Positions 1 through 8,322 of a stretch of 52,660 bases of DNA are shown in pieces (the first letter of the stretch is position 1; each line of letters opens with the position of its first letter). The notes beneath the pieces are model-generated. The model saw only the letters and a list, made by a program, of their open reading frames with translations. It made no database searches and was not told the DNA's origin. The DNA comes from Phycisphaeraceae bacterium. GTDB taxonomy: Bacteria; Planctomycetota; Phycisphaerae; Phycisphaerales; UBA1924. The DNA lies in contig JAHCJH010000005.1 in the NCBI GenBank assembly GCA_026126345.1, positions 1 through 52,660 on the forward strand, read 5' to 3'. Both the position numbers and the translations under genes were made by a program.

Positions 1-2
1 TG

Positions 3-929
3 GCCGTGTTCTTCACCGCCGTCGGCCTGAAGCTCGACCTGCGGGCCATGGTCGATCACTGGCAGACGATTTCCATCGGCCTCGTGGCGGTGCTTTCGCT
101 CAAGGCCGTCGCCATCTCGGCAACGGCGTGGATGATGGGGGCGACCGCCCCGGTCGCGGCGGTGTGCGGATTGGCGCTGTGCCAGGCCGGCGAGTTCACG
201 ATCGTGCTGCTGGCGGCGGCGGCGGGCCAGAACCTGATCCTGCCCGACGCGGTGTCGGCGCTGACGTGCGTGGTCGTGCTGTCGCTGACGCTGACGCCGA
301 CGCTGTACAGCCTGGGCCACAGTCTGGCCCCGATGCTCAAGCGGCTGCCGATGTCGGGGTGGACCCGTTCCAGCGCGCTGCGCGACATGCCGCCGATGCC
401 CGGCGAAATGGCCCGCCAGGCGGGGCTCGAACCGGCGCCGGATCTCAACGGCCAGGCCGCCGGCGAGCCGCTGCCGCCGGCGATCGCCCGGTACGTCATC
501 ATCGCCGGGTTCGGCGTCGTCGGCCGCGCGCTGGCGGACCGGCTGGAGGTCGCCGGGGTGCCGTTCTGCGTGGTGGACCTGAACCAGAACACCATCGCCA
601 CCCAGCGCAAGCTCGGCCGCCGGGCGGTGTACGGAGACGTGACCAACACCGAGGTGCTGCACTCGGCCGGCATCGATCAGGCCGACGCCGTGCTGGTGAC
701 CATCCCCGATGACGAGGCCACCCTTCGGGCGTGCGCTGTCATCCGCCAGGCCCGCCCCAGCGCCTTCATCGCAGCTCGCACGAGCTTCTTGAGCAAGGCG
801 ATGGCCGCGGCTCAACAGGGGGCGGACCACGTCACGATCGAAGAGGTGGCGACGGCCGAGGCGATGGCCCGGCAGGTGATGGACCGATTGGCGGCACGGG
901 CGGTCACGGTCCCGCAAGGCCGGCCCTGA
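3..929 (+). CDS. Kef-type K+/H+ (CPA2) antiporter with RCK/TrkA-N domain, C-terminal part
   Basis: The gene runs in from before the window; the frame is open from base 3 and ends at TGA 927-929. The first ~105 visible residues are hydrophobic helices of a monovalent cation:proton antiporter 2, including the family-like stretches FFTAVGLKLDL and CQAGEFTIVLL. A soluble linker follows, then a Rossmann RCK/TrkA-N domain from about visible residue 160, with the nucleotide motif GFGVVG and an acidic residue after the second strand (VVDLN). Proteins of this design move K+ or Na+ against H+ across the inner membrane under NAD(H)-type ligand control. The next gene is convergent, 15 bases away. Family is secure; the ion carried is not known. 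Confidence 0.88.
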   Translation, partial: AVFFTAVGLKLDLRAMVDHWQTISIGLVAVLSLKAVAISATAWMMGATAPVAAVCGLALCQAGEFTIVLLAAAAGQNLILPDAVSALTCVVVLSLTLTPTLYSLGHSLAPMLKRLPMSGWTRSSALRDMPPMPGEMARQAGLEPAPDLNGQAAGEPLPPAIARYVIIAGFGVVGRALADRLEVAGVPFCVVDLNQNTIATQRKLGRRAVYGDVTNTEVLHSAGIDQADAVLVTIPDDEATLRACAVIRQARPSAFIAARTSFLSKAMAAAQQGADHVTIEEVATAEAMARQVMDRLAARAVTVPQGRP

Positions 930-944
930 ACCGGGTCGGTTCGG

Positions 945-1733
945 TCAGGCGTTCGGGGTTTCGCCGAGCGACTTGAGCTCGTCGCGGAGGATCGCCGCCA
1001 GCTCGTACTTTTCGGCCTTCACGGCGGCGTCGAGCCGCTTGCGCAGCTCTGCTGTCTGGCTGACCGGCAGCTTGGGGATGATCGCCTCGCGCATGCCGCG
1101 GAGCGCCTGCACCTCGCTGGAAGCGTCGAACGCGGACTCCTGGCCCGTCGCGGCGAAGTGCTCGCGCAGGGCCTCGATGCCGTCCTCGATGGCCTGGACG
1201 GCGGCCTTGGGCTCGCTGTCCTTGATGGCCTGGCTGGCCAGGGCCCGTGCCCGCATCATGGTGATGTACGCCCGGAAGGGCTCCAGCGCCTGGCGGTCGG
1301 CCTCGGTTTCGGCGAAACGGGCGCACAGGTCCAGCACGCGGAGGTTGCGGCCGGTGTCGCGCACCACGCCCTCGAAGTCCTCCAGCACCAGCAGGGCCAT
1401 GTAGCGGTGATAGAACTGGGCGGCCTCTTCGCGGAGTTCGCGGCAATGCTCCTCGGTGAGCACGAAGCCCGAACCCGAGCCGTGCTCGGCGGTGTGATCG
1501 TCGAGCCGCTGCTCGTGGTGCTCCAGCACGCTGTCGCAGCCATAGGGGCGCTGGCCGTCGGGCCGGCCCTCGGTGTGCATCTGCAGGATGCCCAGGTCCA
1601 GCCGCATCTGGATCCGCGGCTCCCCGTCTTCCGCGACGATCAGGCGCACGTTCAGCTTGCCGGACTCGTAGGGCCAGTCGCGCAGCAGTCCGCTGATATC
1701 GGGGGACGGGTTGGGGGTGTCCGGGGTGTCCAT
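945..1733 (-). CDS. UvrB/UvrC (UVR) motif-containing protein
   Basis: This is a 262-residue soluble protein. Its last ~35 residues hold a clear UVR motif (AELRKRLDAAVKAEKYELAA, then LRDELK), the helical hairpin used by UvrB, UvrC and ClpC/McsA-type proteins for protein-protein contact. The preceding ~225 residues are mostly charged helices and show no catalytic motif that I recognise, so this is not UvrB or UvrC itself. Start ATG 1733 follows a candidate -10 box TAGAAT (minus strand, 1751-1746) by only 12 bases, leaving no room for a normal ribosome-binding leader. Its partner is unknown. Confidence 0.8.
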   Translation of the reverse strand: MDTPDTPNPSPDISGLLRDWPYESGKLNVRLIVAEDGEPRIQMRLDLGILQMHTEGRPDGQRPYGCDSVLEHHEQRLDDHTAEHGSGSGFVLTEEHCRELREEAAQFYHRYMALLVLEDFEGVVRDTGRNLRVLDLCARFAETEADRQALEPFRAYITMMRARALASQAIKDSEPKAAVQAIEDGIEALREHFAATGQESAFDASSEVQALRGMREAIIPKLPVSQTAELRKRLDAAVKAEKYELAAILRDELKSLGETPNA

Positions 1734-1745
1734 GGGTCTTGGTTC

Positions 1746-1751
1746 ATTCTA
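1746..1751 (-). promoter_or_regulatory. Candidate -10 box, UVR-motif gene
   Basis: TAGAAT read on the minus strand, 12 bases before the ATG at 1733. No -35 hexamer is obvious. The predicted transcript start is about 1739, giving a leader of only about 6 nt. Confidence 0.4.
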
Positions 1752-1945
1752 CGTATCGGATGCCGGGGTGGATCTTTGTTCGGGGTCCGCTCCGAGGTCG
1801 CGCCGCCGATCCGCCCGATAAGGGGGTGCTGCGCCGGGTAGCGGCGACTTGGGCGACTGTGCGGCGGATGGGCTGCCCGGCCGTGGGAGTCGGGGCACAT
1901 CGCGGTGAAGGGGGAGAAACCGGCGGTCGATGGGAACCCGCAGGT

Positions 1946-2016
1946 CGGCGGAGTCGAATCGTGGCGTGCAGCCCACGCCCCGGATCCGGGGCGATGCACG
2001 CCGGCGATTCTCGCCG
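1946..2016 (+). promoter_or_regulatory. Long multi-stem hairpin in the sigma-factor leader
   Basis: One 71-base inverted repeat is made of four perfectly paired blocks. They are CGGCG (1946-1950) with CGCCG (2012-2016), GAATCG (1956-1961) with CGATTC (2005-2010), GGCGTGCA (1963-1970) with TGCACGCC (1995-2002), and CGCCCCG (1976-1982) with CGGGGCG (1987-1993) around a GATC loop. Asymmetric internal loops (GAGTC/T, T/GG, GCCCA/A) separate the blocks, as in a structured RNA. It ends two bases before the purine-rich ribosome site GGAAGGGG (2018-2025). The rest of the 300-base gap (1734-1945) shows no gene, and I find no TANNNT -10 hexamer on the plus strand there. Confidence 0.7.
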
Positions 2017-2033
2017 CGGAAGGGGTTGATCGA

Positions 2034-2969
2034 GTGCCATCGGGACGGACCCTTCGTACAACCGCCGCGGGAGAGGTGCAGTCCGGCCTGCAGCTGTACC
2101 TGCGCCAGATCAACGAGACGCGGCTGCTGACCGCCGACGACGAGAAGCAGCTGGGCTGGGCGATCATCAACGACAACTGCCCGGCGGCGCGGGAGCGGAT
2201 GATCCGCGCCAACCTGCGGCTGGTGGTGTCGATCGCGAAGAACTACGCGAACCGGGGGCTGTCGCTGCAGGACCTGATCGAGGAGGGGAACGTGGGCCTG
2301 CTGCGGGCGGTCGAGGGCTTTGACCCGGCGCAGGGCACGCGGTTCAGCACGTACGCGTCGTGGTGGATCAAGCAGGCGATCAAGCGGGCGCTGATCAACG
2401 CGGTGCAGCCGATCCACGTGCCGGCGTACATGGTGGAGCTGATCGCCAAGTGGAAGCAGGCGTCGCGGAAGCTGGAGAACGCCCTGGGCCGCCCGGCGAC
2501 GCTGCAGGAGCTGGCCGACGAGATGCAACTGCCGCTGAAGAAGCTGCGGATCATCCGGCGGGCGATCAGGGCCACGCGGGCGCCGAGCCAGGCGCCGACG
2601 GACGAGAACGGCGAATCGATGTCGTTCAGCGAGATGGTGCCCGACGAGCGCACCAGCCCGCCGACCGAGAGCATGCTGCGCGACGACGAGCTGCGGACGA
2701 TCCGGAGGCTGCTGGACGCGATCGACGAGCGCGAGGCGCGCATCCTGCGGTTGCGGTTCGGCTTCGACGGGCAGGAGCCGCGCACGCTCAAGCAGATCGC
2801 GACGGAGATCGGCATCTCCCGCGAGCGCGTGCGGCAGATCGCCGACGAGGCGCTGCGCAAGCTGAACGGCCAGTTGAACGACGACAAGCCCAGCCGGTTC
2901 TTCCGGAACGAGGGCACGCTGGAGGACGACCAGCCCTACGTGGTTCGGCAGCGGCGGATCGCCGAGTGA
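2034..2969 (+). CDS. RNA polymerase sigma-70 family sigma factor (RpoD/SigA-like, no region 1.1)
   Basis: Directs RNA polymerase to promoters. In order it carries region 1.2 ([16 protein letters not shown]), region 2 ([20 protein letters not shown] and the [13 protein letters not shown] core/-10 binding helix), region 3, and region 4 with helix-turn-helix text [17 protein letters not shown]. Region 1.1 is missing, so it is either a short group 1 factor or a group 2 factor. I chose GTG 2034 because GGAAGGGG (2018-2025) lies 8 bases before it and sigma homology begins just downstream. An in-frame GTG at 1905 would add 43 residues without similarity that run straight through the 1946-2016 hairpin. 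The gene converges on the FkbM gene 10 bases away. Confidence 0.92.
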   Translation: MPSGRTLRTTAAGEVQSGLQLYLRQINETRLLTADDEKQLGWAIINDNCPAARERMIRANLRLVVSIAKNYANRGLSLQDLIEEGNVGLLRAVEGFDPAQGTRFSTYASWWIKQAIKRALINAVQPIHVPAYMVELIAKWKQASRKLENALGRPATLQELADEMQLPLKKLRIIRRAIRATRAPSQAPTDENGESMSFSEMVPDERTSPPTESMLRDDELRTIRRLLDAIDEREARILRLRFGFDGQEPRTLKQIATEIGISRERVRQIADEALRKLNGQLNDDKPSRFFRNEGTLEDDQPYVVRQRRIAE

Positions 2970-2979
2970 AGCGCGGGCG

Positions 2980-3858
2980 TCAGAGCGACGGCGGCTGGGG
3001 GGGCGCCCCGGTGAGCCGGGTGAGGTAGGGGGTCCACAGGTCGGTCTGCCCCTTGGCGCGGTGGTGCAGCAGCGCCAGGGCCGCCAGATCGTACGATCCG
3101 TACTGGTGGTGCAGGATCAGCGCGATGCGGAGCAGGTCGTCGGCGTCGAGGCCGGCCCAGCGGGTGAAGTCGCGCACGTACACGGCGTTGCTCCACAGGA
3201 ACTGACGCACCGGCAGGTTGGGGTCGCCCCGCACCAGCACCGGCTTGGCGGCGCGGCCGGCGAAGCCGGTGAACGTGTGGAACAGCATGCCGGCGGCGCG
3301 GAGCTCGGCGTCGATGTCGCCGAACAGCGGCTGGTCCTTGTAGAGCGGGACGAACTCGACTTCGGTCTCGACGACCAGGGCGCGTTCCAGGAGACGGCGC
3401 CCGCCTCGGAAGACCTGCAGCTCGGCCCCCTGCACGTCGGCCTTGAGGAAGTCGGCACGGGTCAGTTCCGGGATGTCGTCGAGCCGGCGGGTGGCGACCC
3501 GGCGCGAGCTGACCGTGCGCATCAGCTCGCCCAGGTTGTGGAACCGGTCCACCAGGGCGTGGTTGGTCGCCAGCAGCGACGAGGTCATGGCGGCCGCGTT
3601 GAGGTGGAACGTGTGCTCGCCGCCGTCGCCGATGAAGTGGGGCAGGAAGGTCTGGCCGGGGCGGGCCCTGGCGTTGAGCTTGGCGCACTCTTCGGGGATG
3701 GGTTCGAAGCCGACCAGGCGGAACAGGCCCGGGCGGAGCAACTGGGCGTAGGGCGGGGCGTCGCCCGTGTCCATGGCCCCGACGTCGATGATGTCGAGCA
3801 CCGGGGCCTTCCGCCCGAGCATGGCGTACAGGTCTGGGGGAGCCGCGGCCTGGGCCAT
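2980..3858 (-). CDS. FkbM-family methyltransferase
   Basis: A 292-residue SAM-dependent methyltransferase of the FkbM type. The SAM-binding start is VLDIIDVGAMDTGD near residue 20. The family signature FLKADVQGAELQVFRGG lies near residues 137-153 and is followed by an acidic strand (VVETEVEFVPLY). FkbM enzymes usually O-methylate sugars or small acceptors; nothing nearby names the substrate. Start ATG 3858 has a good AGGAGG ribosome site. A candidate -10 TACGGT (3888-3883, minus) lies 24 bases upstream. Confidence 0.85.
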   Translation of the reverse strand: MAQAAAPPDLYAMLGRKAPVLDIIDVGAMDTGDAPPYAQLLRPGLFRLVGFEPIPEECAKLNARARPGQTFLPHFIGDGGEHTFHLNAAAMTSSLLATNHALVDRFHNLGELMRTVSSRRVATRRLDDIPELTRADFLKADVQGAELQVFRGGRRLLERALVVETEVEFVPLYKDQPLFGDIDAELRAAGMLFHTFTGFAGRAAKPVLVRGDPNLPVRQFLWSNAVYVRDFTRWAGLDADDLLRIALILHHQYGSYDLAALALLHHRAKGQTDLWTPYLTRLTGAPPQPPSL

Positions 3859-3882
3859 GGGCGAACCTCCTGGCGGGGCCGA

Positions 3883-3888
3883 ACCGTA
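3883..3888 (-). promoter_or_regulatory. Candidate -10 box, FkbM gene
   Basis: TACGGT preceded by GC on the minus strand. The predicted start is near 3876, leaving a short leader that contains the AGGAGG ribosome site. Confidence 0.4.
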
Positions 3889-3924
3889 GCAGCGGGCGGG
3901 GCGAGGGGGCCGGGTCGGATTTGC

Positions 3925-3962
3925 TACGATGGCGATCCCCGCGGCCGCTCGGGACCGCGGGG
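3925..3962 (+). promoter_or_regulatory. Candidate extended -10 and 5'-end hairpin, exported-protein/trxB operon
   Basis: TGCTACGAT (hexamer TACGAT 3925-3930) looks like an extended -10. The predicted +1 near 3937 coincides with a perfect 8-bp stem, CCCCGCGG (3937-3944) with CCGCGGGG (3955-3962) around a 10-nt loop. The mRNA would therefore begin with a hairpin. Confidence 0.4.
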
Positions 3963-3983
3963 CGAACCTGGAGACGCACGCCG

Positions 3984-5573
3984 ATGAACTTCGAGAGCAT
4001 TGTCCGGCGGGGAACGACGTGGGCCGTCGCGGGCGCGGCGCTGGTCGCGCTGGTCGCGGCGCCCGCGCGGGCCGATGAGTTTTCGCAGCGGCTGAACGAC
4101 TACTACAAGGCGATCCAGAGCGACAAGCGGTCGGACGTGGTGCTGCTGCCGCTGCTGGCCAAGATGCAGCCGGCGCCCGAGGCCGTGGACGCCGAGATCA
4201 AGGCGATGCTCCTGCCGGCGTCGAGCGCAGGGTGGAGCCGCGTGCAGGAGTGGGCGATGGCCCAGCCCCAGCGCGACCTCGTGGAGGCCGTGAAGAAGGT
4301 GACGAGCGAGGACAACCCGCGCCTGGCGTGGGCCTTCGGCCAGCCGTACGGGTCCGACGCGGCCGACCCGGACACGGTGATCGCCAAGATGTACACGGAA
4401 CTGGGCGACCCGCCGGCGCTGGCGACGGCCGACTTCCTGTACCTGCCGGCGATCGACGCGCTGTTCTGCCTGCTGCACGTGGAGGCGACGCGCCTTCAGA
4501 ACGAGGGCAAGCCCTTCGAGGCGATGGAGACGATGTTCCGGTGCCTGATGCTGGCGCGCCAGATCGCCGACCGCGAGTTCCTGACCGAGAAACTGGTCGG
4601 GATGACCAACATGTACAACGCGCTGACGCGGCTGCGCGACATCGCGTACGTCGACAGCCGGGCCGAGACTCCGAAGCTCACCGCCGAGAACATCCGCGAC
4701 ATCCTGCGCCGCCTGCGCGACGACCGGGCGGCGCTGACGGTGGAGCGCATCCGCCTGCCCAGGGGCGACAACCTGGCGGCCGAGCAGATCATCAGCCGCG
4801 TGTACGACCCGCGCGGCGGCCCGAACGCCGAGCGTTTCGCCCCGACGCTGGCGCGGATCGCCTCGCGCGGGCGGCCGATGCGCATGTTCAGCGAATCGGC
4901 CAAGTGGGAGGCGCTGCGGCCGCTGTCCGGCAACGACCTGGCGGCCCGCGAGGCGCTCGGCAACGTGTTCAACGACTGGGCCAAGCGGTGGGACCTGGAG
5001 TGGAACGACCCGATCCTGAAGCTGACGCCGGACTACCAGAAACTGGACAAGACGCGGTTCGCGATGATCGACATGGTCGTCGGCGACGTGGGCCGGCTGT
5101 TCCCGGTGCGCCGGTCGATCGTGACCGAGGTGATCTGCACGCGCACGGCGCTGGCGATGTACGGCCAGTTCCTGCAGCACCGGGCGTACCCGCGCGACAT
5201 CGCCGCCGTGCGCCCCGTGTTCCTGCAGAAGATCGACTGGGATCCGTGGGATCAGAACAAGCCGCCCAAGCTCACGCTCGATTTCTTCGTGCCCATGCGC
5301 GATCGACCGGGCGGCCCCAACGAGCCGGCCAAGCCGCACGAGATCGAGGTGTTCCCCGACCTGCCGGCGCCGACCGCCGTGCGGTGGCCGTCGTTCTCGG
5401 TGCGTCTGCGCGACGACACGTTCGTCATGTACTCCACCGGACCGGACGGGCAGCGCAACGGCATGCGCAAGGCCACCGGCATGGTGGAGGATGAGAAGGG
5501 CGACTACCTCGCCTGGCCGCCGGTGCTTTCGCTGCTCCGGCAGAACCTGGTCGAATCGGGGCGCCTGAAGTGA
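3984..5573 (+). CDS. Exported protein of unknown function
   Basis: A 529-residue protein with a clear Sec signal peptide (positive start MNFESIVRRG, hydrophobic core VAGAALVALVAAP, likely cut after ARA near residue 31). The mature part is mostly helical and rich in Trp, Arg and Asp, with no repeat or catalytic motif I recognise; its length and spacing recall large helical planctomycete secreted proteins. ATG 3984 was chosen because it opens the signal peptide and has GGAG 10 bases upstream. The stop TGA overlaps the GTG of trxB (GTGA), so the two are translationally coupled. A redox link to trxB is only inference. Confidence 0.75.
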   Translation: MNFESIVRRGTTWAVAGAALVALVAAPARADEFSQRLNDYYKAIQSDKRSDVVLLPLLAKMQPAPEAVDAEIKAMLLPASSAGWSRVQEWAMAQPQRDLVEAVKKVTSEDNPRLAWAFGQPYGSDAADPDTVIAKMYTELGDPPALATADFLYLPAIDALFCLLHVEATRLQNEGKPFEAMETMFRCLMLARQIADREFLTEKLVGMTNMYNALTRLRDIAYVDSRAETPKLTAENIRDILRRLRDDRAALTVERIRLPRGDNLAAEQIISRVYDPRGGPNAERFAPTLARIASRGRPMRMFSESAKWEALRPLSGNDLAAREALGNVFNDWAKRWDLEWNDPILKLTPDYQKLDKTRFAMIDMVVGDVGRLFPVRRSIVTEVICTRTALAMYGQFLQHRAYPRDIAAVRPVFLQKIDWDPWDQNKPPKLTLDFFVPMRDRPGGPNEPAKPHEIEVFPDLPAPTAVRWPSFSVRLRDDTFVMYSTGPDGQRNGMRKATGMVEDEKGDYLAWPPVLSLLRQNLVESGRLK

Positions 5574-6553
5574 GCGGTTCCGACGGCGTTCACAGGCTGG
5601 TGATCATCGGCTCGGGCCCGGCTGGCTGGACCGCCGCGATCTACGCCGGCCGGGCCCAGTTGAACCCGGTGGTCTATGTCGGCGTGCCCAAGCAGGACCC
5701 GGGTCCTGTGCTGCCCGGCGGTCAGTTGATGCTGACGACCGAGGTGGAGAACTACCCCGGGTTTCCCGAGGGCGTGACCGGCCCGAAGATGATGGACGAC
5801 TTCCAGAAGCAGGCCGAACGGTTCGGAGCCGCGGTGGTGGGGGAGGACGTGCTGCGGTGCGACTTCTCGACGCGTCCGTTCACGCTGCACACCTCCGGTG
5901 GCGGGACGGTCCGGGCGCACGCGGTGATCATCGCGACCGGGGCGACGGCCAACTGGATGGGGCTCGAGAACGAGATGCGGCTGGCCCGCGCCGGCGGCGG
6001 CGTGAGCGCCTGCGCCGTCTGCGACGGCGCCCTTCCGTCATTCCGCAAGCAGCCCCTGGCGGTCGTCGGCGGCGGCGACACCGCCATGGAAGAGGCGACG
6101 TACCTCACCAAGTTCGCCTCCACGGTCTACGTCATTCACCGGCGCGACTCGCTGCGTGCCAGCAGGATCATGCAGGAGCGGTTCCTTTCGCGGCCCAACG
6201 CCAAGGTGCTCTGGAACAAGGTGGTGGTCGATGTCCTGGGCGGCGACCACATCGAGGGCGTGCTGCTGGAAGACACGGTGACCAGGGAGCGGTCGCGCCT
6301 GGACGTGCGCGGCCTGTTCATCGCCATCGGCCACACCCCGGCCACACGGTTCCTCAAAGGGTCCGGCGTCGAGCTCGACGCCTCGGGCTACATCGCCCTC
6401 AAGCAGCGCAACAGCCTCACCAACATCCCCGGCGTCTTTGCCGCCGGCGACGTCGCCGATTCGGCCTACCGCCAGGCGGTGACCGCGGCGGGCATGGGCT
6501 GCGTGGCGGCGCTCGACGCCGAGCGCTGGCTGGCGGCGTCGGGCGTTCACTAG
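5570..6553 (+). CDS. trxB: Thioredoxin reductase (NADPH)
   Basis: A flavoenzyme that passes electrons from NADPH to thioredoxin in the cytoplasm. It shows the FAD-binding GSGPAG near residue 14, the redox-active CAVC pair near residues 148-151, the NADPH-binding GGGDTAMEEATYL, and the C-terminal FAD motif GVFAAGDVADSAYRQAV. At 327 residues it is of normal length. The start GTG 5570 overlaps the previous stop by the GTGA arrangement, so it is probably the second gene of a two-gene operon. A weak GGGCC/GGCCC hairpin (6553-6567) separates it from the convergent lipoprotein gene and has no U-tract. Confidence 0.93.
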   Translation: MSGSDGVHRLVIIGSGPAGWTAAIYAGRAQLNPVVYVGVPKQDPGPVLPGGQLMLTTEVENYPGFPEGVTGPKMMDDFQKQAERFGAAVVGEDVLRCDFSTRPFTLHTSGGGTVRAHAVIIATGATANWMGLENEMRLARAGGGVSACAVCDGALPSFRKQPLAVVGGGDTAMEEATYLTKFASTVYVIHRRDSLRASRIMQERFLSRPNAKVLWNKVVVDVLGGDHIEGVLLEDTVTRERSRLDVRGLFIAIGHTPATRFLKGSGVELDASGYIALKQRNSLTNIPGVFAAGDVADSAYRQAVTAAGMGCVAALDAERWLAASGVH

Positions 6554-6572
6554 GGCCGGGAAGGCCCGCGCC

Positions 6573-7151
6573 TCATTCGCCTTCCTGGAAGCCGATCAGC
6601 ACGGGCTCGCCCGTGGTTTCGCGCACCGCCTTGGCGACCTCTTCGCGGGCCTTGGTCAGGCCGTTGGACTTCGACGCGAGCCACTGCGCGGCCAACCCGT
6701 ACGGATCGACGGCCACCTTGCCGTTGGCGCTGACCAGGCAGACGATGCCGTCGACCGTGACCCAGCGCACGTGCCCATCGGCCTGCAGGATGTCGCCGAG
6801 CGCGACGCCGAAGGGATCGGCCGCCTCGTCTTCCTTCTTCTTCTCCATCCACCCGCCGTCGCTGGCGTAGGCCGCGAAGACGGCCGAGAATTGCTCGCCG
6901 CCGCGGAGTTCGGTGGCCTGGTACTTGGCCACGAGCTCGCCCCAGGCCTTGCGTTCTCTGGCGAGCATGGCGCCGTCCTGGGCCGAGAGCGGACCGGTCG
7001 GGATGCGCATGTCTTCGGGTTTGACGTCCCTTTGGGCGTCGCGCTGGGCGTTGCGCGCGGCACGGGCCAGCCCCCGGGGCATGCACCCTCCCAGAACGAC
7101 GAACGATGCGGCCAAGGACAGGACCAGACCGGAGCGGAGCATCGCGTGCAT
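6573..7151 (-). CDS. Hypothetical lipoprotein
   Basis: A 192-residue protein with a lipoprotein signal: MHAMLRSGLVLSLAASFVV, then lipobox VLGGC with the modified cysteine near residue 23. The mature part is charged and helical (a run of KKKEDE near its middle), and its C-terminal half (VRWVTVDGIVCLVSANGKVA) looks like a small beta unit. I do not recognise a family. ATG 7151 was chosen because AAAGGGG sits 7 bases upstream. That ribosome site lies in the 3' arm of a small stem (7159-7173), which may reduce its access. Confidence 0.7.
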   Translation of the reverse strand: MHAMLRSGLVLSLAASFVVLGGCMPRGLARAARNAQRDAQRDVKPEDMRIPTGPLSAQDGAMLARERKAWGELVAKYQATELRGGEQFSAVFAAYASDGGWMEKKKEDEAADPFGVALGDILQADGHVRWVTVDGIVCLVSANGKVAVDPYGLAAQWLASKSNGLTKAREEVAKAVRETTGEPVLIGFQEGE

Positions 7152-7158
7152 GTGGGCA

Positions 7159-7182
7159 CCCCTTTCGAAGGGGTGTAGATTA
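7159..7182 (-). promoter_or_regulatory. Candidate -10 and SD-sequestering hairpin, lipoprotein gene
   Basis: On the minus strand the -10-like TAATCT (7182-7177) is followed, at the predicted +1 near 7170, by CCCCTT-CGA-AAGGGG (7173-7159). The 3' arm is the ribosome site itself. This could tune translation, though the stem is short. Confidence 0.35.
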
Positions 7183-7275
7183 CCGAACGCGGCCGGCGAT
7201 GCAACTGGGCGATGTTCGAAATCGTCTAGGGGTTTTTGCCGATTTTCGCCGCCGCGAAGCCCGGGGAGACGCGGC

Positions 7276-7758
7276 TCATTCGCCGTAACGGGGCAGATCG
7301 CTTTCGCCCAGCAGGCGGAACTCCTTGCGGATCAGGATCTGAGCCGCCAGGGTGGGGTCGTCGATGGCCAGGGCCAGAGCCGCGGGTCCGTTGTCCCAGC
7401 CCATGAGCGGGTAGAGGAAGCGGATGTTGAGCTCGGCGCTGAGGAGGTAGCCGCACATCTTGGAGTAGGTGCGTTCGGCGTCGAGACAGACGACCAGCAC
7501 GGGCAGCTCGATGAACGAGAGCCCTTGCTCGGCGAGGATGGCCCGGGCTTCGGCGGCGTTGTTGCACAGGATGCGGACCACGGCGTGGTCGCTGGCGTCG
7601 TGGACGGCCAGCGCCTGGATGCGGCAGCTGCGATCGTCGAAGCCCTTGACGAGTTCCATGAGCTTGCCGACGCGGTTGGGCAGGAAGATGGAGAACTGGG
7701 TGACGCTCGGCGACTCGTAGCCGCGGGCGGTGCCGGATGGGGTGGGAGCCTGGCTCAT
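7276..7758 (-). CDS. ACT-domain-containing protein
   Basis: A 160-residue cytoplasmic protein made of two ACT-like units. The first begins at SVTQFSIFLPNRVGKLMELV, the usual ACT opening strand and the ligand-binding turn before helix 1; the second is around FIELPVLVVCLDAERTYSKM. There is no catalytic domain, so a role as an amino-acid-sensing regulatory subunit is likely but the ligand cannot be read. ATG 7758 (MSQAP) has AAGGAC 6 bases upstream; a TTG at 7794 would add 12 unconserved residues. The -10-like TAGATT lies at 7798-7793. Confidence 0.8.
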   Translation of the reverse strand: MSQAPTPSGTARGYESPSVTQFSIFLPNRVGKLMELVKGFDDRSCRIQALAVHDASDHAVVRILCNNAAEARAILAEQGLSFIELPVLVVCLDAERTYSKMCGYLLSAELNIRFLYPLMGWDNGPAALALAIDDPTLAAQILIRKEFRLLGESDLPRYGE

Positions 7759-7792
7759 GGGAAGGTCCTTGGAGGCGGGAGCCCGAGGGCCC

Positions 7793-7798
7793 AATCTA
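7793..7798 (-). promoter_or_regulatory. Candidate -10 box, ACT-domain gene
   Basis: TAGATT preceded by GC on the minus strand. It lies directly after the isc operon terminator, which fits independent transcription of the ACT gene. Confidence 0.4.
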
Positions 7799-7818
7799 GC
7801 GAGTTGGGGCGGGGCATG

Positions 7819-7850
7819 AAAACGGGCCCGAGCCGTGTCGGCCCGGGCCC
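7819..7850 (-). terminator. Rho-independent terminator of the isc operon
   Basis: On the minus strand an 11-bp GC stem (arms 7850-7840 and 7834-7824, one G-U pair, 5-nt loop) is followed by GTTTTC. It lies about 58 bases after the stop of the A-type carrier gene. Confidence 0.65.
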
Positions 7851-7908
7851 GGTCGTGTCGCTCCCACGCTCCGTCGGCCGGACGGAGGGATCATCGGCGA
7901 TCGCGGGC

Positions 7909-8283
7909 TCAGGCCGAGAAGGAAGACCCGCAGCCGCAGGTGCTGGTGGCGTTGGGGTTGTTGAAGACGAAGCCGCGGCCCATGATCTCGTCCTTGAAGT
8001 CGATGTTGACGCCGGAGAGATAGATCAGGCTCTTGGGGTCGCAGATGATGGTGATGCCGTGCTGCTCGAAGGCCTCGTCGGTGTCCTTCTGGCTCTCGGT
8101 GAGGTCGAGCAGGTAGCTGAAGCCGGAGCAGCCGCCGCCCTTGACGCCGACGCGCAGGCGGATCTTGGCGGGGTCGAGTTCCTGCTGTTGGATGATGTTC
8201 TTGATTTCGCGTGCGGCCGTCTCGGAGAGGCGGACGGGGGCGTCGGTATGGCTGGGGGCCGCGGTGCGGGTTTCGGTGGACAT
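7909..8283 (-). CDS. iscA: A-type iron-sulfur carrier (IscA/ErpA family)
   Basis: A 124-residue protein that receives Fe-S clusters from the IscU scaffold and passes them to target proteins. It has all three family cysteines: GGGCSGFSY in the middle and CGCGSSF at the C-terminus. The first ~15 residues are a variable leader; the domain starts at VRLSETAAREIKNII. It is the last gene of the iscS/four-helix-bundle/iscU/iscA operon and is followed by a terminator. IscA and ErpA cannot be told apart by sequence alone here. Confidence 0.92.
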   Translation of the reverse strand: MSTETRTAAPSHTDAPVRLSETAAREIKNIIQQQELDPAKIRLRVGVKGGGCSGFSYLLDLTESQKDTDEAFEQHGITIICDPKSLIYLSGVNIDFKDEIMGRGFVFNNPNATSTCGCGSSFSA

Positions 8284-8322
8284 GGGGTGCTCCTTCGGGG
8301 GATGCTACGTCGGGCGTCGGGC

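Noticed and set aside
1905..2033. Upstream GTG extension of the sigma factor
   Set aside because: The extra 43 residues have no sigma similarity and pass through a strong hairpin. GTG 2034 has a well-spaced ribosome site.
3924..5339. A 471-codon open frame on the minus strand opposite the exported protein
   Set aside because: Arg/His/Leu-rich shadow translation with no signal or motif. The plus-strand gene has a signal peptide, ribosome site and coupling to trxB.
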